The translations under genes were made by a program, and so were the position numbers. Positions 38,438 through 51,725 of a stretch of DNA of 64,000 nucleotides are shown piece after piece. The notes under the pieces were generated by a model. It did not search any database, was not told where the DNA came from, and saw only the letters and a list, made by a program, of their open reading frames with translations. Origin of the DNA: Hydra vulgaris (lineage: Eukaryota > Cnidaria > Hydrozoa > Anthoathecata > Hydridae); contig NC_088930.1 in NCBI RefSeq assembly GCF_038396675.1, positions 35,616,001 to 35,680,000 on the forward strand, in the 5' to 3' direction. Numbering within the stretch: the first letter of the stretch is position 1; each line of letters begins with the position of its first letter.

Positions 38438-39216
38438 ACACAGCTTCACTTATTATTATTGTTATTATTATATTGGATAATGTGGTGATATAATTAACCT
38501 AAAATAAAAAGCAATGGAATTATGATATAATGTAAATAGGCACTTCAGCCACGTGGCTTTTTCAATGTGACATGATTAGAATATAAATATTGGCAAACTT
38601 TTCGGCAACTTTTTCTGAAATTATTTTTAAGCTATCTTATTTCAAACCTAATTGCCAGTTTTCTCGATGCCATCATGGTACTCCGTTCAACCTACCTTCA
38701 ATGATATAGAGATATTATTTATTATTCGTCATTTCCTACATAGATATTTAAGAGTAAATTGACCGATATCTGGCTGCGTCTTTATTCTGACCGATTTTCA
38801 AAAAAATCTTCAATGCAGAGTTGTATTGATTGCCTTAAAGTAAAAATACAATATTTAGACTTTACAATTAATAAATATGCAGTTCAAAGTGCTTTATAAA
38901 TCGTTAAATGCTTTAAGAACATTTTTTTAAAAACTTGATAAATATTTTCTGTAAACTCGATGTTTGGCATTTTCAAAATTTTCCTGGATACATCCAAATA
39001 TTTTGCGTTTGTAAATCTTTTAAAGTGCTATTAATATTACGATATAATATTGTTAAGACTGTGTATGCATTTATGCTAATTTTGTATAACGTTCAATAGT
39101 TTTTTTTTTTTTTTTGAGTGTATATTTCTGTATTCAGTCTTATAACATACTTTCTTAAGTCTTAATTCTGACCATGCATAGAATGTATAGTTTTTAAAAT
39201 TAATCTCTTAAACACA
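38438..39216. other. LINE 3' UTR then unassigned sequence
   Basis: A TTATTATTGTTATTATT run at about 38449-38470 directly follows ORF2 and may be LINE 3' UTR. From about 38600 to 39216 no feature was recognised beyond a poly-T run at 39100-39115. Confidence 0.4.
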
Positions 39217-39376
<160 letters not shown>

Positions 39377-39589
39377 TAAAAAATGCAAACCATCAGAAAT
39401 TATTACTTCTTACACTGCATAATTTTCAATGGTTTGTATTTTGTTATAAACCAGCATTGAAGTGAATAAAGTTAAGATGGATAGTAGATAGTTAGCAGTA
39501 GAGCAGCATAGAAGTTAGGAAGAATGCTTGTTTAATAAAAAATTAAATAGACTGTTTTGAATTCGGAAAATGTAGGGAGAGATTTTAAA

Positions 39590-39815
39590 TGTTAGGGAAG
39601 ACTATTTCATGTGCTTATGCTCTGATATTTAACCAATTCATGTCCATAACAAACAGTTCTATGTTTAGGTATAGATAGTTTGAAGCTTTTAGCTGATCGA
39701 AGATGGTAACGAGTATTTTTTTTTATAAGTAAAAAAATCAGTAAATGGAGGGGGTAAGGTTTTATAATGCTGTTTCCAAACAAACAGTTGGAGTGTTGAA
39801 TAAGGTCTTTTAACG
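39590..39815 (-). pseudogene. LINE ORF2 C-terminal fragment
   Basis: The minus frame reads SLKDLIQHSNCLFGNSII, NTRYHLRSAKSFKLSIPKHR and TVCYGHELVKYQ. This resembles the R-Y-x-L-R-S and R-T-x-x-Y-G blocks near the end of many Jockey or I-group LINE ORF2 proteins. The upstream part was replaced by the MITE remnant at 39816. Confidence 0.6.
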
Positions 39816-40045
39816 ACCCTAGTTGAGAATAGTACAAAAAATATTTTATCAACTTGTTGCCAATCACGTTTGGGGTGGGGGTAAGCGGGTTGGGGATGAA
39901 ATTAAAGGGCATTTTTGTTCCTAGCTTCAAATCATCGCAAATTTTTGCAAAGCATCATTATACTACATAAGCATAAATATACAAATGTTTGGAGTTTGCT
40001 CCGTGTCTGGAAGTTAGTTATTTCAAACACCAAAAAATGCAATTA
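39816..40045. mobile_element. half copy of the hAT-type MITE
   Basis: Matches the right arm of the element at 18440-18774: TTTTATCAACTTGTTGCC, CAAATCATCGCAAATTTTTG, TTTGGAGTTTGCTCCGTGTC and GTTATTTCAAACACC. It is truncated at both ends. Confidence 0.7.
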
Positions 40046-40360
40046 ATAATGCTATCATTAGAAAGCATTTGTACTTATAATTGCCCCAAGTTTTGATACA
40101 GCAGTCTTCATATAACTTCGTATAACTATACATTTAACTTACGTAACTTATTTTGAATTGCGAAAAAATTAATTCAAATTTATTAAAAAATATATATATA
40201 TATTAGTTCTATATAAAAACTCTTGTTATCTGAGATGACAGCTGTCAATTAACTAACCTGAACAGGTTGTTTGATTTTAAAAATTTTACAAATTTTTTAT
40301 TTTTTTTTACGCATTTCATTACAATGTTTAAAATGCAAATATGTAATAATAAAAAAAAAA

Positions 40361-40406
40361 ATATATATATATATATATATTTTTATTATAAAAAAAAAAA
40401 AAAAAG

Positions 40407-40487
<81 letters not shown>
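40361..40487. repeat. two (TA)n tracts around an A-rich spacer
   Basis: TA runs at 40361-40380 and 40408-40487, separated by TTTTATTATA and a run of A. Confidence 0.95.
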
Positions 40488-40491
<4 letters not shown>

Positions 40492-40670
40492 TGAAATATG
40501 ATATTTAACCAAATAAATTCAAAAATAGTCAGAACAGTGAAACAAATAGAAAATCCAGTAATTCTTTTTTCTCACAATGTTTTTATTGAAAACAATATAA
40601 TTACCAAACAAAATTACCAATGCAAAATATTTTTTATATATTATTTTTTATATATCACTATTTTTGAATT

Positions 40671-40792
<122 letters not shown>

Positions 40793-40799
40793 GATCATT

Positions 40800-42515
40800 A
40801 TTAGAAAATAAAGGACTTGTAGCGGGGGCTCGTAGAAGACCATAAAGTCTTGTCGTCGAGTACCGCTAAGAAATGTTCGTGCTAAAATTTATAAGATATT
40901 TACAAGATAAAAAATAAGTTAACGAATTAAGAAACTTAAAATATTCCGTTATAAATACAAGATGCGTAATATCTCTTATATATGTAGATTACAGTTGTTA
41001 ATAATACCTATCAATTTTTATAAATTCATGTTAAAATAGAGGGTAAAAAGGAAGATCACTAAAAATTATCAGAGGTATATTGTTAAATCTTCGATTGTAA
41101 AAATGAGTTGTTTAAGCGTTCGTTTAAAAGAAAAGTTTCTTGATGAATGAAATCCTCATTATATTTTTTTTAACTGTTTTACTTCATAAAAATTGTCCGC
41201 GATAATCATAAAGATTGGTCCGCGATAATCAATACATAATTTAAAAAGATTTGCTTGAAAAATGGGCTTCTAAGTAAAACTTAAATTAAAAAAAACTTAA
41301 ATTTAAAAAAAATTAAATCATTGCGTAAAATGTATTTATTTTTATCTTTTGATGAATACAAACTATGGAATGAAATCGGGGATGAATTGGTTTTACATTT
41401 AAACATAAAACAAAGAATATTAAAAATATTAAGCTCATATAAATTAAAATTTTCATTTCAAATAACAGAGGCTTGGCATGAGTATAACGGTCTTTAAAAT
41501 ATATAAGACGTGTTACATTCTTCTGCTGACAATAAAGAGTAAAATATAAGTTTATATTTATTTGTACTACCCCAAGCAATGTTTGCATAGCTTATGTGAC
41601 AATGAATAAATGAGTGATATAATTGCACTATAGTATATTTATTTAAAACATTTCTTGCTTTGTACAATATTCCTATACATTTGCTTTATAAGTTTTTTCC
41701 ATGTAAGATTTTCATCTATACAAACACCTAGAAAGTTGGTTACTGTTACTTTTTTAATTTATATATTGTCAATAACAAGTTTTGGCATGTTAAATAGCAG
41801 TTTATGTTTTTTGATAAGAGGATGGAAAAGAATCCATTTAGTTTTATCAATGTTTAGAGATAATTTGTTAGTCTTAAACCAGTCAGATATTTTAATTAAG
41901 TCTATGCTCACGTAATGAAATAGAGTAGGAATGCTTTTGTGTGACATGAATAAATTGGTGTCATCAGCAAACATAACTGTTATTAAATCTTTGTATAGAT
42001 CATTAATATAAATAAGGAAAAGAAGAGGTCCTAATATGGATCCTTGAGGAACTCCAATGTATAATTTAACAAGTTTGATGGAAATGTTTCATTGGCGTAA
42101 ACAAATTGTTTACGTTTAGTTAAATAACTTTTCAATCATTTTAAAACATTGCTTGTTATACCATAATATTTTAATTTTTTAGCAAGAATTTCATGGTCAT
42201 TGGTATCAAACGCTTTTTCTAAATCAATAAATGTTCCCAATGTTATTTTTAACAGTTATTTTTTTAAAATTCATATTGCATGTTATATAATCATTTGTTT
42301 GATAAAAGGTGATTGTATATTCTGTTGTACAAAATTCTTTCTAAAATTTTTGAAAAAATAGAGAGAATGGAAATTGGACGATAGTGTTTTACATTACTTT
42401 TTTCTCCTCCTTTAAATACAAGAATAATTTTTTCTATTTTTAAATCATCAGGAAAAACTCCCTGATTAATAGAGCATTTAAAAACTTGGAAAGGTGTGTC
42501 TTTTAAAACGTCAAA
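40800..42515 (-). pseudogene. L2/CR1-group LINE, minus strand, broken
   Basis: Read from 42515 downward: NQGVFPDDLKIEKIILVFKG, HYRPISILSIFSKILERIL, GTFIDLEKAFDT (catalytic F-I-D), KLKYYGITSNVLKWLKSYL, IGVPQGSILGPLLFLIYIND, MFADDTNLFMSHKSI (41974 onward), SLNIDKTKWILFHPL, TNFLGVCIDENLTWKKL, HISYANIAWGSTNKYKL and VTRLIYFKDRYTHAKPLLFE. Frameshifts and stops occur at several points. The 3' UTR ends with a stem-loop at 40828-40862 shared with the copies at 30674-30715 and 51672-51710. It is the same family as 29240-30786. Confidence 0.8.
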
Positions 42516-43860
42516 ACAGATAAAATGATATCAGATAAAAACACAGATAACAAATAAGAATACTGCTCATCTCAAGTGACATTGTCTGAAAAAATCAGAC
42601 AATTTTGAAGAAAAAAAGTACTGAATGTTACCAATTCTGATTTTTTTTTTTACATATTTGGGTTGTATATTGAATACAATTACAAATACAAAATGTTTTA
42701 GTTTAAATATTTGTAATTTGGCCATAGCGGTACTTTGAAAATCGGATGAATTTTAGTCAACTTGCTTTATTTGCATTATGTTAATATTTTAAGAAGTTAT
42801 AACTGAAATATTATTAATTTTAATAAGTTTGTTCCACTTATTTATAAAAGCCAGACACAAGGTTTACGAAAAAATAAAAAAATAAAATAAAAAAAACTTG
42901 TCTGTTGTCTAGAAATCATAGTCTAAAAGTTTAATAATTGCGAAAAAAGTACAAACTTTAAAAAGCCGTTACCTTTGAAGCCAGCATAACCACTCGTGTT
43001 TTTTGGGTGGTTGCATTAGCAGTGGTAGCATTAGCAAAAAATCGCAAAAAACACGTTTTTGAAAAAAACTGCTCCAACCAGTATAAAAATTGCAGCCAAA
43101 AAATTTGAAAAAAATATTAATTAGAAATATGTTCATAAAAGTATTGACTGCCATACAAAAATATTTACGTGCAATCTTAACTTACTCTCTAGAAAAGTTA
43201 ATTTGAAAAAAGACAGAAATCTGATTTTTCTTCATAAAATTTACATATATTCACGTATATGATATTTACATAAATAATAGATACATTAAACATTTTATAA
43301 AAACTAATAAATAAGTTGTAAGATAAATTGATTAGAAAATATTCTACTTCTTTCTTTGAAGAAGTATCTTATTCAAGATAAAGTGTTTTCACTGGAGCAT
43401 GTACAGTGAAATATGATTATGAGTTTAGTGGTGCAATTTGACATAAAAATTCATCTTCCTTGTAGTTAATGATTTGTTCTATAGCTGGCCAATTAAAATA
43501 CTTTTTGTCACTTGTTGCCATGTATTTCATGCACAAAACACTTACGCTATTCTCATTAATCTGAAGAGTGAAAAAAATTTTTAAATTTAATTACTACATT
43601 TAATCAAAACAACGTTTAAACTCGGTTTCCAGAAGACACCAAGTAAAAAAATTTATTTTTGAGACTATAATTGGGCACAAATGCTATTATGTTCCGCAGC
43701 CACCAAACTGTCTCTCTTATACGCATGCTCATCGATAATAAAATGCAGCTGAATGAACAAATGCACTTAAAAACAACTCACTGAAACTAAAAAAAGCATT
43801 AAAAAAATCAGAGAATTCTCTGTTGTTGTCATTTAACTAACTATATTAGTGTTATATTTT
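42516..43860. other. gene-free stretch
   Basis: AT-rich sequence. No protein similarity, terminal repeats or long simple repeats were recognised. Confidence 0.45.
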
Positions 43861-43863
43861 AAC

Positions 43864-43939
43864 TGTTAACTCCAAATTCAATTGTTAACTCCATTTTCAA
43901 CTGTTAACTCCAAATTCAACTGTTAACTCCATTTTCATC
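43864..43939. repeat. 19-bp minisatellite, four units
   Basis: GTTAACTCCAAATTCAAYT and GTTAACTCCATTTTCAACT alternate, giving a 38-bp higher-order period. Confidence 0.85.
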
Positions 43940-45114
43940 ATCTTGATTGTTATTTTCAACTTTTTTACCATCGTTACCGTACTCGTGTCTGTTACTTAGT
44001 TCTTCGTTGTCAATTGGCTAATTGCTTTTTGCTTCTAGCAGTTCTTTTTATGAACCTTCTTTATACAGTTAGTAGACGTTAATATCCCTCAAGAGTAGGT
44101 CGATAAAATCACGACGTTAGTTTTTGTTTAAAAATATCTCGATTGCCGGTTTGCGCGTGTTTTTCTATACATCTATACATAAATCTATACGTAAAATAAA
44201 TTTTTACACTTAAAATTGTGTAACACACCAACGCTAAACAATCTCCAAAAATAATTTAAAGAATTTATAGAATGTATAAAATTATATATATTATATAAGT
44301 ATTCTATAATTATATATTAGTGTTATATAAGTAATTATTAAAGTATTATATAAGTAATTATAAGTATTAGTATTATATAAGTAATCTAAATAGTAAATAA
44401 AATAAAATAAAATTCTTCTTAGAAAATGCTGCTATGAAAGTTATTTTAAATTGGTTTGTAGTCTCTTTTAATTTCGTAGCAGGAAGGTAAGTTGTCAGGT
44501 ACAGCCTGCTAATATCTAAAAAACAAAAATAAAAAATTACCATTTATCATTTTACCATTTACTATTTTCATTCGGTTAGTAAATTTTATTTCAAACTCTA
44601 CACATACTGTAATTTGCATAGCTTGTTGAACAGCCTAGCTTTAGATATGTTTTTTAAGGTTTATAATAATCTGATACCTTATATCAGATGTTTATCAACT
44701 TTGAAAAACAAACTAAAAAATGCTTTTGCTTTTAAACATGAAAAATTTAAATGGATATTATTGAATTTAAATGAGAAAAACATATTTTTTTAAGATACAC
44801 CACCATATGTAGGAAAAATTATTAATAAAAAACCTTTAAATCTGAATAGAAAATTCTGTTAACCCTTCTTTACAAATATAATGTAAGTTCCTTACTAATA
44901 TAATGTAACAGTATATTCAAACAGTCGGTTTAAATACTCTAATTAAAAATCCTAAAATACTATTTTTGTTGCTGTTTATACTTTTTATTCACAGTGGTAC
45001 CAGTCTTTACATTCCTGGAAGTCTTTCAATAATTATTCTCAATAATAAAAATGTTTATCAATTTAATAATGACTTAATAAGTTAATAACATGTATCCAAG
45101 TAAAATACTTATCA
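43940..45114. other. gene-free stretch
   Basis: No coding signal. Short TTATATAAGTAATTA-like direct repeats occur at about 44285-44390. Confidence 0.45.
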
Positions 45115-45263
45115 TTCATAAAAATATTTAATGAAGTTACAATACAAGTTTTCATAAAAATATTTAATGAAGTTACAATACAAGTTTTCATAAAAATATT
45201 TAATGAAATTACAATACAAGTTTTCATAAAAATATTTAATGAAGTTACAATACAAGTTTACAA
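45115..45263. repeat. 36-bp minisatellite, four units
   Basis: Units containing ATGAAGTTACAATACAAGTT and TTCATAAAAATATTTA start at 45131, 45167, 45203 and 45239. The third unit has one G-to-A change. Confidence 0.9.
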
Positions 45264-45472
45264 GAAAAAAAAAAGCAGAATAAAATCAAGATCTTTTGCA
45301 TATAATTTTTATATTTAATAAAAGCTTTAAAATGGATGAAAACAAAATAAAACATAGAAAAAAACACAAAACAAAAATATAAAAGTAAAAATATCAGGTA
45401 ATATATATATTATGAAGATCTAATGATAAAATAAATAAACTTCGAACTTCAAAATTATTCAAGCAGTTTTTT

Positions 45473-45787
45473 CCCAGGAAAAAACTGCTTGAATAATTGT
45501 GAAGTTTATAGAAATTTTGTTTTATAGAATTTTTATAAACTTTTGGAACATATGGTCTATAGAAATTCTATAGAATTCTATAAAATTTCTATAGAATCTC
45601 TGTTAATTTCTATAGAAATTCCAATAGAACTTTTTTTCTACTTTTTATTTTATTGAAAATAAAGTTTTATAGCAATTTCTATAGAAATTAATAGACATTC
45701 TATAGAAATTTTATAGAATTCTATATAATAACTATAGACCATATGTTCTAACAGTTTATATAAATTCTATAAAACTTTTTTCCTGGG
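45473..45787. mobile_element. palindromic MITE with CCCAGGAAAAAA ends
   Basis: The left end CCCAGGAAAAAA at 45473 is inverted as TTTTTTCCTGGG at 45787. The arms pair along about 150 bases, with GAACATATGGTCTATAG and its complement, and a centre near 45630-45660. The interior is filled with repeats of TTCTATAGAA. No coding region is seen. At the left boundary, 20 bases of flank (AATTATTCAAGCAGTTTTTT) are a perfect inverted copy of the first bases inside, giving an extra hairpin at 45453-45498. Confidence 0.75.
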
Positions 45788-45914
45788 TTTCCCCACAAAG
45801 CCTGCTTATCTCAGTCAAATAAAATGAAAAGTAATATTTAGTGTGTTTAAATATCATAATAACACAATAAAGTAAAGTAAACATAGACTTACTTTATAAA
45901 ATAGTTTGATTGCA

Positions 45915-46000
45915 GGCCCCCAGCAACCGGGGGGGGGGGCAAATGTCCCAGCTGACCCCCCCCCCTCCTCCCGAGGGGGGGGTCATGCTGTCACATTGAA
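45915..46000. repeat. GC-rich island of G and C runs
   Basis: Contains runs of 11 G, 12 C and 9 G in a very AT-rich setting, with GCAGGCCCCCAGCAACC and CCCAGCTGACCCC. It resembles a degenerate transposon end, but no partner end was found. Confidence 0.4.
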
Positions 46001-47152
46001 ATATCAGATATAAACTCATTACTTATCTTTTACTGCATATGTAAAAAAATTATCTTTGAAAATCTCTTGCTAAAAAAAAAAGATAATAATGCAAATATCA
46101 ATTTCAAATGTATAACTATATGTATACAATAGGTTTATCAGGCAGTTTTTTGCAGACTTATATATCATAATTAAAATAGCGCGAAGAATATGTAAAAATA
46201 CATATATTCTTCCATAGAGAAAAAGTATTAATTATATTTTAACATAATAACACATTAAAACATTCAACTTTTGATCAATCAGGCCATGAATCTTGGTTAC
46301 TTAACTACATATTCTAGTGTAAACTGAACCAAACGTAAAAATACTCCAGTCTAAACGACATTTAGTTTTAATAGTCGTGCGAACAATTCGTGTTGAAAGA
46401 TTTTAGCCCAAAAGTTAACGCAGGGAATATTGTCGAATTTTTTTTTTTTTTATTATACTGTTTTTAAAAAAAAAGTTTGTCCACGTAATTAAATTCCTAA
46501 GAAAAACTATATTATAGGTTTAGAAAAAAATAAAAATACTAAAAACTGATTCATTTTTTATTTTTAAAAGGAAAGCTATAACAATTAGTTATAGAAACAG
46601 TTTTGAAGTGCAGTATTTAAAGAAATAAAAAGCCTTAAATCAACTTTTTAACGTGACTAATGAAAAAAAAAGTCAAATCATCCATCATTTGTAATTATCT
46701 TAATTATGTTGATGTTTTATTTAATAGCAAATTATTGGTATTATATAATAGGAACTGGAAATGGAAATGTTGGAGTATAAAACAAATAATATTCCTCAGA
46801 CCAGCTGATCAGATGTCACTTTAAAATTGGTTTGATGAAAACCATTTGTTTACAAATGGATATTGAACAAATGAGTTCTGGAGTGGCGAATTGTGAGAAA
46901 TCTAAGCCAGAAGCCGTTTACATTTAACAATTTTTCAGTATTAGAAAAACCTATACTTAGAAAAGAAAGCGCCAGATAAGGACACTTTTTGAAAAAGATA
47001 GCACAGCTATGTACTGTTTGACAAAAGGTTGAAAATTTTTGCTTGAAAAAGATAATTCAGTTGATAATTTTTTAAAATATAGCAAATTTTTTTAAATATA
47101 GCAAAGCCCAGATAGTTTATATAAATTACAGTTTGTTTGTTTTTTTTTAATT
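46001..47152. other. gene-free stretch
   Basis: AT-rich. Nothing recognised beyond homopolymer runs. Confidence 0.4.
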
Positions 47153-47316
47153 AGGGGTCGTCCATAAATTACTTTATGCTCTATAGAGTTGGGGAGGAGG
47201 TTGGTGATAATGTGGCAACTCATACAAAACTTGCTACTAAAGTGTTACAATTTTGTGACGAGGAGGGAAGTCAAAAACGGTCAAAAATTGCGTGACGTAA
47301 TTTATGGATGAATCCT
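47153..47316. mobile_element. short MITE of the AGGGGTCGTCC family
   Basis: The left end AGGGGTCGTCCATAAATTAC and the right end GTAATTTATGGATGAATCCTT are imperfect inverted repeats. The interior has GTGACGAGGAGGGAAG and GCGTGACGTAA blocks shared with 11498-12430. G-rich sequence at 55085-55165 looks like an interior fragment of the same family. Length is 164 bp and non-coding. Confidence 0.75.
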
Positions 47317-47576
47317 TGATAAAGATACTTATTGTATCCATTATATCCAAACTATCCCACAAGAGGAAGTAGTTTTGGACGACATTAGGGCAATTTAGGA
47401 AATATAATAAAAAGATAAGAAACGTTTCTTAAATTTCATCTTTTTTCTCGAGCAGTAATTATAAATAATAGCAGAATTAAGAGAATTATTACTATTAGCA
47501 AAATTATTTTTATCAGTATCTTAAACCATTAAATAATTTTCTTGTATTTTATTTATTTATTTTATTTTTTAAGTAT

Positions 47577-50190
47577 TTATTTAAAATTGCACAGCATATA
47601 AATGAGTTTTACAATTTTTTCTTTATAATGTTTCCGGAAAATTATTCTTTTAAGTTGAAAATAGTAAGCCGGAGTTGTACCGTCAATGTTACTTACGAAG
47701 GTATAAGCTTTCGATATCATTTCAAAGTATACATAAATATTTCTAGACAAACGTTTTTTGATGCAATGTAGAGTTAGCATTATTGGTTTTATATAATAAT
47801 CAAACAGGGTTTATTAATATATAATATTGAATTGGTGTGAGTTTATTGCATCGATCTCGATAACTTTGAGTGATTGTTTGTGAAATAAATAAAGCTTTTT
47901 TTTGCTGTAATACTGCAAGACGAGAGTATATGAGCGCTGTGCAGAAAGAAAGATAGTGCGTAGGATCTATAAATTTGAAGTAGGTTTAATTGAGTTTAAC
48001 CAGTTTTTTTAACGCGCTTTAGTAAGTAGGGTACTGGCTTAATAGAGCTACAAACTTTAATTCATTTATGATCATCTCAGCTAATATTTTTGTTTATCAG
48101 GGTTCCTAGGTGCTTGAAGCAATCAACTGATTTGAGTTTGGAGTTTTAAAGAATTGGCGATAGAATTACAACTTGATTAGAGTGACGACTCACTATCAAT
48201 AATGTTTTGCACTTTATATATTTATAGTTTCATGCCATTAACAGTAGCCCAGTTCGTTACGCCATCCACAATAGATTGAGGTAGGTTTTTTGCATCTTTG
48301 TCATAGATGATTCGAGTTGATATGTCATCAGCGTATTTTTGTAGGTTCGTCTCTGGTGGTAAAAAATCATTGATATTATGTATGAATAATATAAATAAAA
48401 TAGGTCCAAGAACGCTATCTTGAATGATTCCAGCTATAATACATTTCCATTTGGTTACATGCTTAATTGTTTTTACTCTTTGGTGAAGGTTGTGTAGCAA
48501 GCAATCCATGATGTAAGCCAGCTAAGAAGCAAGATTTGAAGTTTTAAGAGCAGTTTGTTGTGATCAATCATACCAAAGCTTTTGATAAATCAAAAAAGAT
48601 GGCAATTACTGACATTTTATTGTCTTTTGCATTGCTCAAGCCTTTTATTACTTGAATTATAGCATCCATTATGCTATTTATTATGGAGGAAAGCAAATTG
48701 ATTATTTGTGGTCCAGGCATGCTTTGTACGGTCAACAATAAATATGCACAAGATACGTTCAAAGATTTTGCACAGAGCAGATGTAATAGCTTTTGACTGA
48801 TAATCTTCGATAGAAAGTGGATTCGCTATTTTAGGTATAGATGTATAGTCGATTAAATAAAATACAGAGTGATGCAGATATTTCAAGACGGGATGATTTT
48901 AACAGAATTGGAGACAGATTATCAGGGTCTGGTGACCCAGATTTTTGTATGCTTAGTTCGGTTAAAATATTATTGTAGGTAAAAAATTGACTGGCAGGTT
49001 GATCTGCATTCGTATTAATAAAGATTGAGATATCATAAGCATTTTTTTCTTAACTAACATTACAATAATGATCGTTTAGTTTATTGGCTAGATTTTCACA
49101 AACTGATAGCTTATTTACAGACTTATTTCATTAATTTGCTTCTTTCCAAAAATCAATGTTGCCTGATATGTAGCGTTTGTTATAAAAGATTTTTCTTTTG
49201 ATGATAAGTTTATTTATCTTTGCAGCTATCTTTCTCTATTCAATATATGAAGCAACTTTGAAATTTTTTTGACGTAATTTTATTAAGCTTTGATCATAGG
49301 GGATCATCCAAGGTTTAGGGTTAATAAGTGTTGAAGTTTTTAGTGGTTGGCACAAATCTAATACTATAGAGACTCTAATAGTGCCTCTATAGAGGCATTA
49401 ATTAGATCTAATTAATGTTACTTTATCTCCTATTTTACTGGAGCATTAGTATATTTTACGCGGAGGAGGTTGGTATGTTTTATATAGATAAAATTATGAG
49501 TGACATAAAACAACGAGGTGATCAAAGTTACCGAGTCCAGGAAGAGTTAGAGAAATGTAGCATTTAGGTGCGTAACTTAGTATTATATCCAAGATCGCCA
49601 GTTTTCGAGTCGGGCTTGAATTTAGACTAACTAACTGATGCAAACGAGAGATAAAATCTGTAGAACATCCATTTAGATCACCGGTAAGAAAAATTAGGGG
49701 TTTGTTGTTGGTAGGGCAACGACTAATTGCTGGTTTAATGAGTTGTGCAAGTTGAAAAGATACTTCTCGCTGTGCGGTTACTAACCAAATTGGGATATAT
49801 GCTTGAATTATCAAACATGATGAGTATCCACGTCGTAATATTCCGGTAATAGCTACCTATTACCACATCAATCAATATGTTTAATTTTCTTTGAGAATCT
49901 TTTATAAACAAGTATCAGTGTGCCTCCTCCAATTCGGTCTGGTCGCTCTGAGCTAGCAAAATTGTAGTTCTCATTTATTTGTGAAAGGAAAACGTTTTTG
50001 GTATTACAGTTTAACCATGTTTCAGTCAAACACGCAATGTTAAAGTCGGCAAGGAATTGATTTAGGGTATTTACTTTATTACAGAGTGAACGTAAGTTTG
50101 TTATAAATATGTTTTGTAGGTGCTTCGTAAGGAGTATTGCAACTGCTCCACAGCGGATGCCCCATGAAAGAGTAAAACAGTTTGCTGTAC
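47577..50190 (-). pseudogene. LINE ORF2 (endonuclease, RT, C-terminus), minus strand
   Basis: From 50190 downward the endonuclease reads NIFITNLRSLCNKVNTLNQF, ADFNIACLTETWLNC, RPDRIGGGTLILVYKRF and LIFLTGDLNGCSTDFI (49814-49494). The RT has IPKIANPLSIEDYQSKAITS, CKIFERILC, QFAFLHNK, MSVIAIFFDLSKAL and IIQDSVLGPILFILFIHNIN then LQKYADDISTRI (48509-48222). The C-terminal part reaches LHCIKKRLSRNIYVYFEMI and HYKEKIVKLIYMLCNFK (47780-47577). It differs from the CR1/L2-like copies, with the looks of an I or Nimb-group element, but I leave the clade open. Many frameshifts. Confidence 0.8.
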
Positions 50191-50199
50191 AGTAAACAA

Positions 50200-51725
50200 T
50201 TTTGGTTTAAAAAAGATAATTCAACTAATTATGCGGTAATTGAACTGATTAATCATGTATCAGATGCATTTAATAATGACTATTTTACCTTAGGAGTTTT
50301 TATTGATCTGTCAAAAGCCTTTGACACTGTTAACCATAAGATACTTTAAAAAAACTGGAACTCTATGGAGTAAGAAATAAAAACTTACTTTTGTTTGAAG
50401 ATTACCTGGCGAACAGGTCACAATGTATTATTTATAAAAAAATTGAAAAAGAAAAACACATTACATGTGGTGTGCCTTAAGGTTCAGTCTTAGGATCGTT
50501 ATTATTTTTATTGCTTTTAAATGATTTGTACTTAGCATCAAATATTTTAAATGCAGACGACTCCAATCTTTTTTATTCCAGCAAAAACATAAAAGTTCTC
50601 TTTAATATTAAAAACTATTAAAAATAAACGAGTGGTTTACAAGTAATAGGTTTTCGTTAAATGTAGTAAAAACTAAATTTATTTTGTTCTCCAAACCTAG
50701 TAAACGTGATAATGTTCCTCTAAAATTACCTAATCTTTTAATCAATAAAACATTTATTAAAAGGAAACCAATCGTTAATTTTTTAGGAGTAATACTAGAT
50801 GAAAACTTGTCATGGAAACCGCGTATAAAATACATAAAAAATAAAATCTCAATAAATATTTCTATATTATACAAAACTAAACCATATTTTAACACTGCTT
50901 CCTTGAAAAAAATATACTTTTCATTTATTCATAGTTTTATCTCTTACTGTAATATTGTATGGGGTAGTACAAATTATAGTAAATTAAAAAAAATTTATAG
51001 TAAGCAAAAACACGCATTCAGGATTGTATTTGGTGCACACAGAAATTTTCATTGCGAACCTCTTTTAAGGAAGCTTGGTACCCTAAGTATCTATAAACTT
51101 AATACACACTAAGTTCTACAACTCATGTTTAAACTAAAACATGTATTTCAGTCTTACTTTAGTGAAATTTCGCACAAGTATCCTACTAAATTTTCAATTA
51201 ACAACTTTATTGTACCAAAAACTAATTTAAAACTAAGTTCTTACCAAATCCAAAACCGTGTACCGTTTCTATGGAAACACTTTTTGAAATTTATTACAAA
51301 AAAAAAGGAATATTCAAATCATTTCTATTGAACAATTCAGGAAAGAATCTAAGAGTCTCTTATTACAAAATGACTTTAATTTAAAATCTCTCTTTTAAAA
51401 TAAATACATATATAATATAAATTATCTGAAAAAATTGTTATTGACACTATTTCTCTTTTGTTGCAGTTTTATTTTTATTTAATTTTTTTTTTGTTAAAAA
51501 ACTTTAATACTTTTATATTGTTGTTAATCTTTGATATATTGAGATATATTTCAACACTAATATTTATTTTATATTAATATTTATATTGTAACTAACATGT
51601 GTAAAATTCTTATTATGTACTTAGCTACTTTTCTTTTTTGTACATAAACTGACGATTTTTTCAATGAAAATGGGGCTCGATGATAAGACAGTCTATGTCT
51701 TCTGCCTGCTCTCTTATTTATTAAC
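50200..51725 (+). pseudogene. L2/CR1-group LINE, 5'-truncated and broken
   Basis: Starts in the RT domain with DNSTNYAVIELINHVSDAF, GVFIDLSKAFDTVNHKIL and CGVP-GSVLG-like sequence. An A-D-D remnant (NADDSNLFYS) is at about 50550. The open stretch 50684-51112 has PIVNFLGVILDENLSWKPRI and SYCNIVWGSTNYSKL, and a third frame follows at 51125-51331. The order matches the copy at 29240-30786. The 3' UTR has the conserved GGGGCTCGATGATAAGAC stem-loop at 51672-51710. The lone adjacent LINE on the left lies in the opposite orientation. Confidence 0.85.

Noticed and set aside
41655-41915. Plus-strand open frame of 86 residues
   Set aside because: It is the complement of a minus-strand LINE reverse transcriptase (FADD and FLGV motifs).
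42969-43154. Minus-strand open frame of 61 residues, and similar short frames in 42516-47150
   Set aside because: They show no motif, no conserved neighbour and no splice structure. They are what chance gives in AT-rich DNA.
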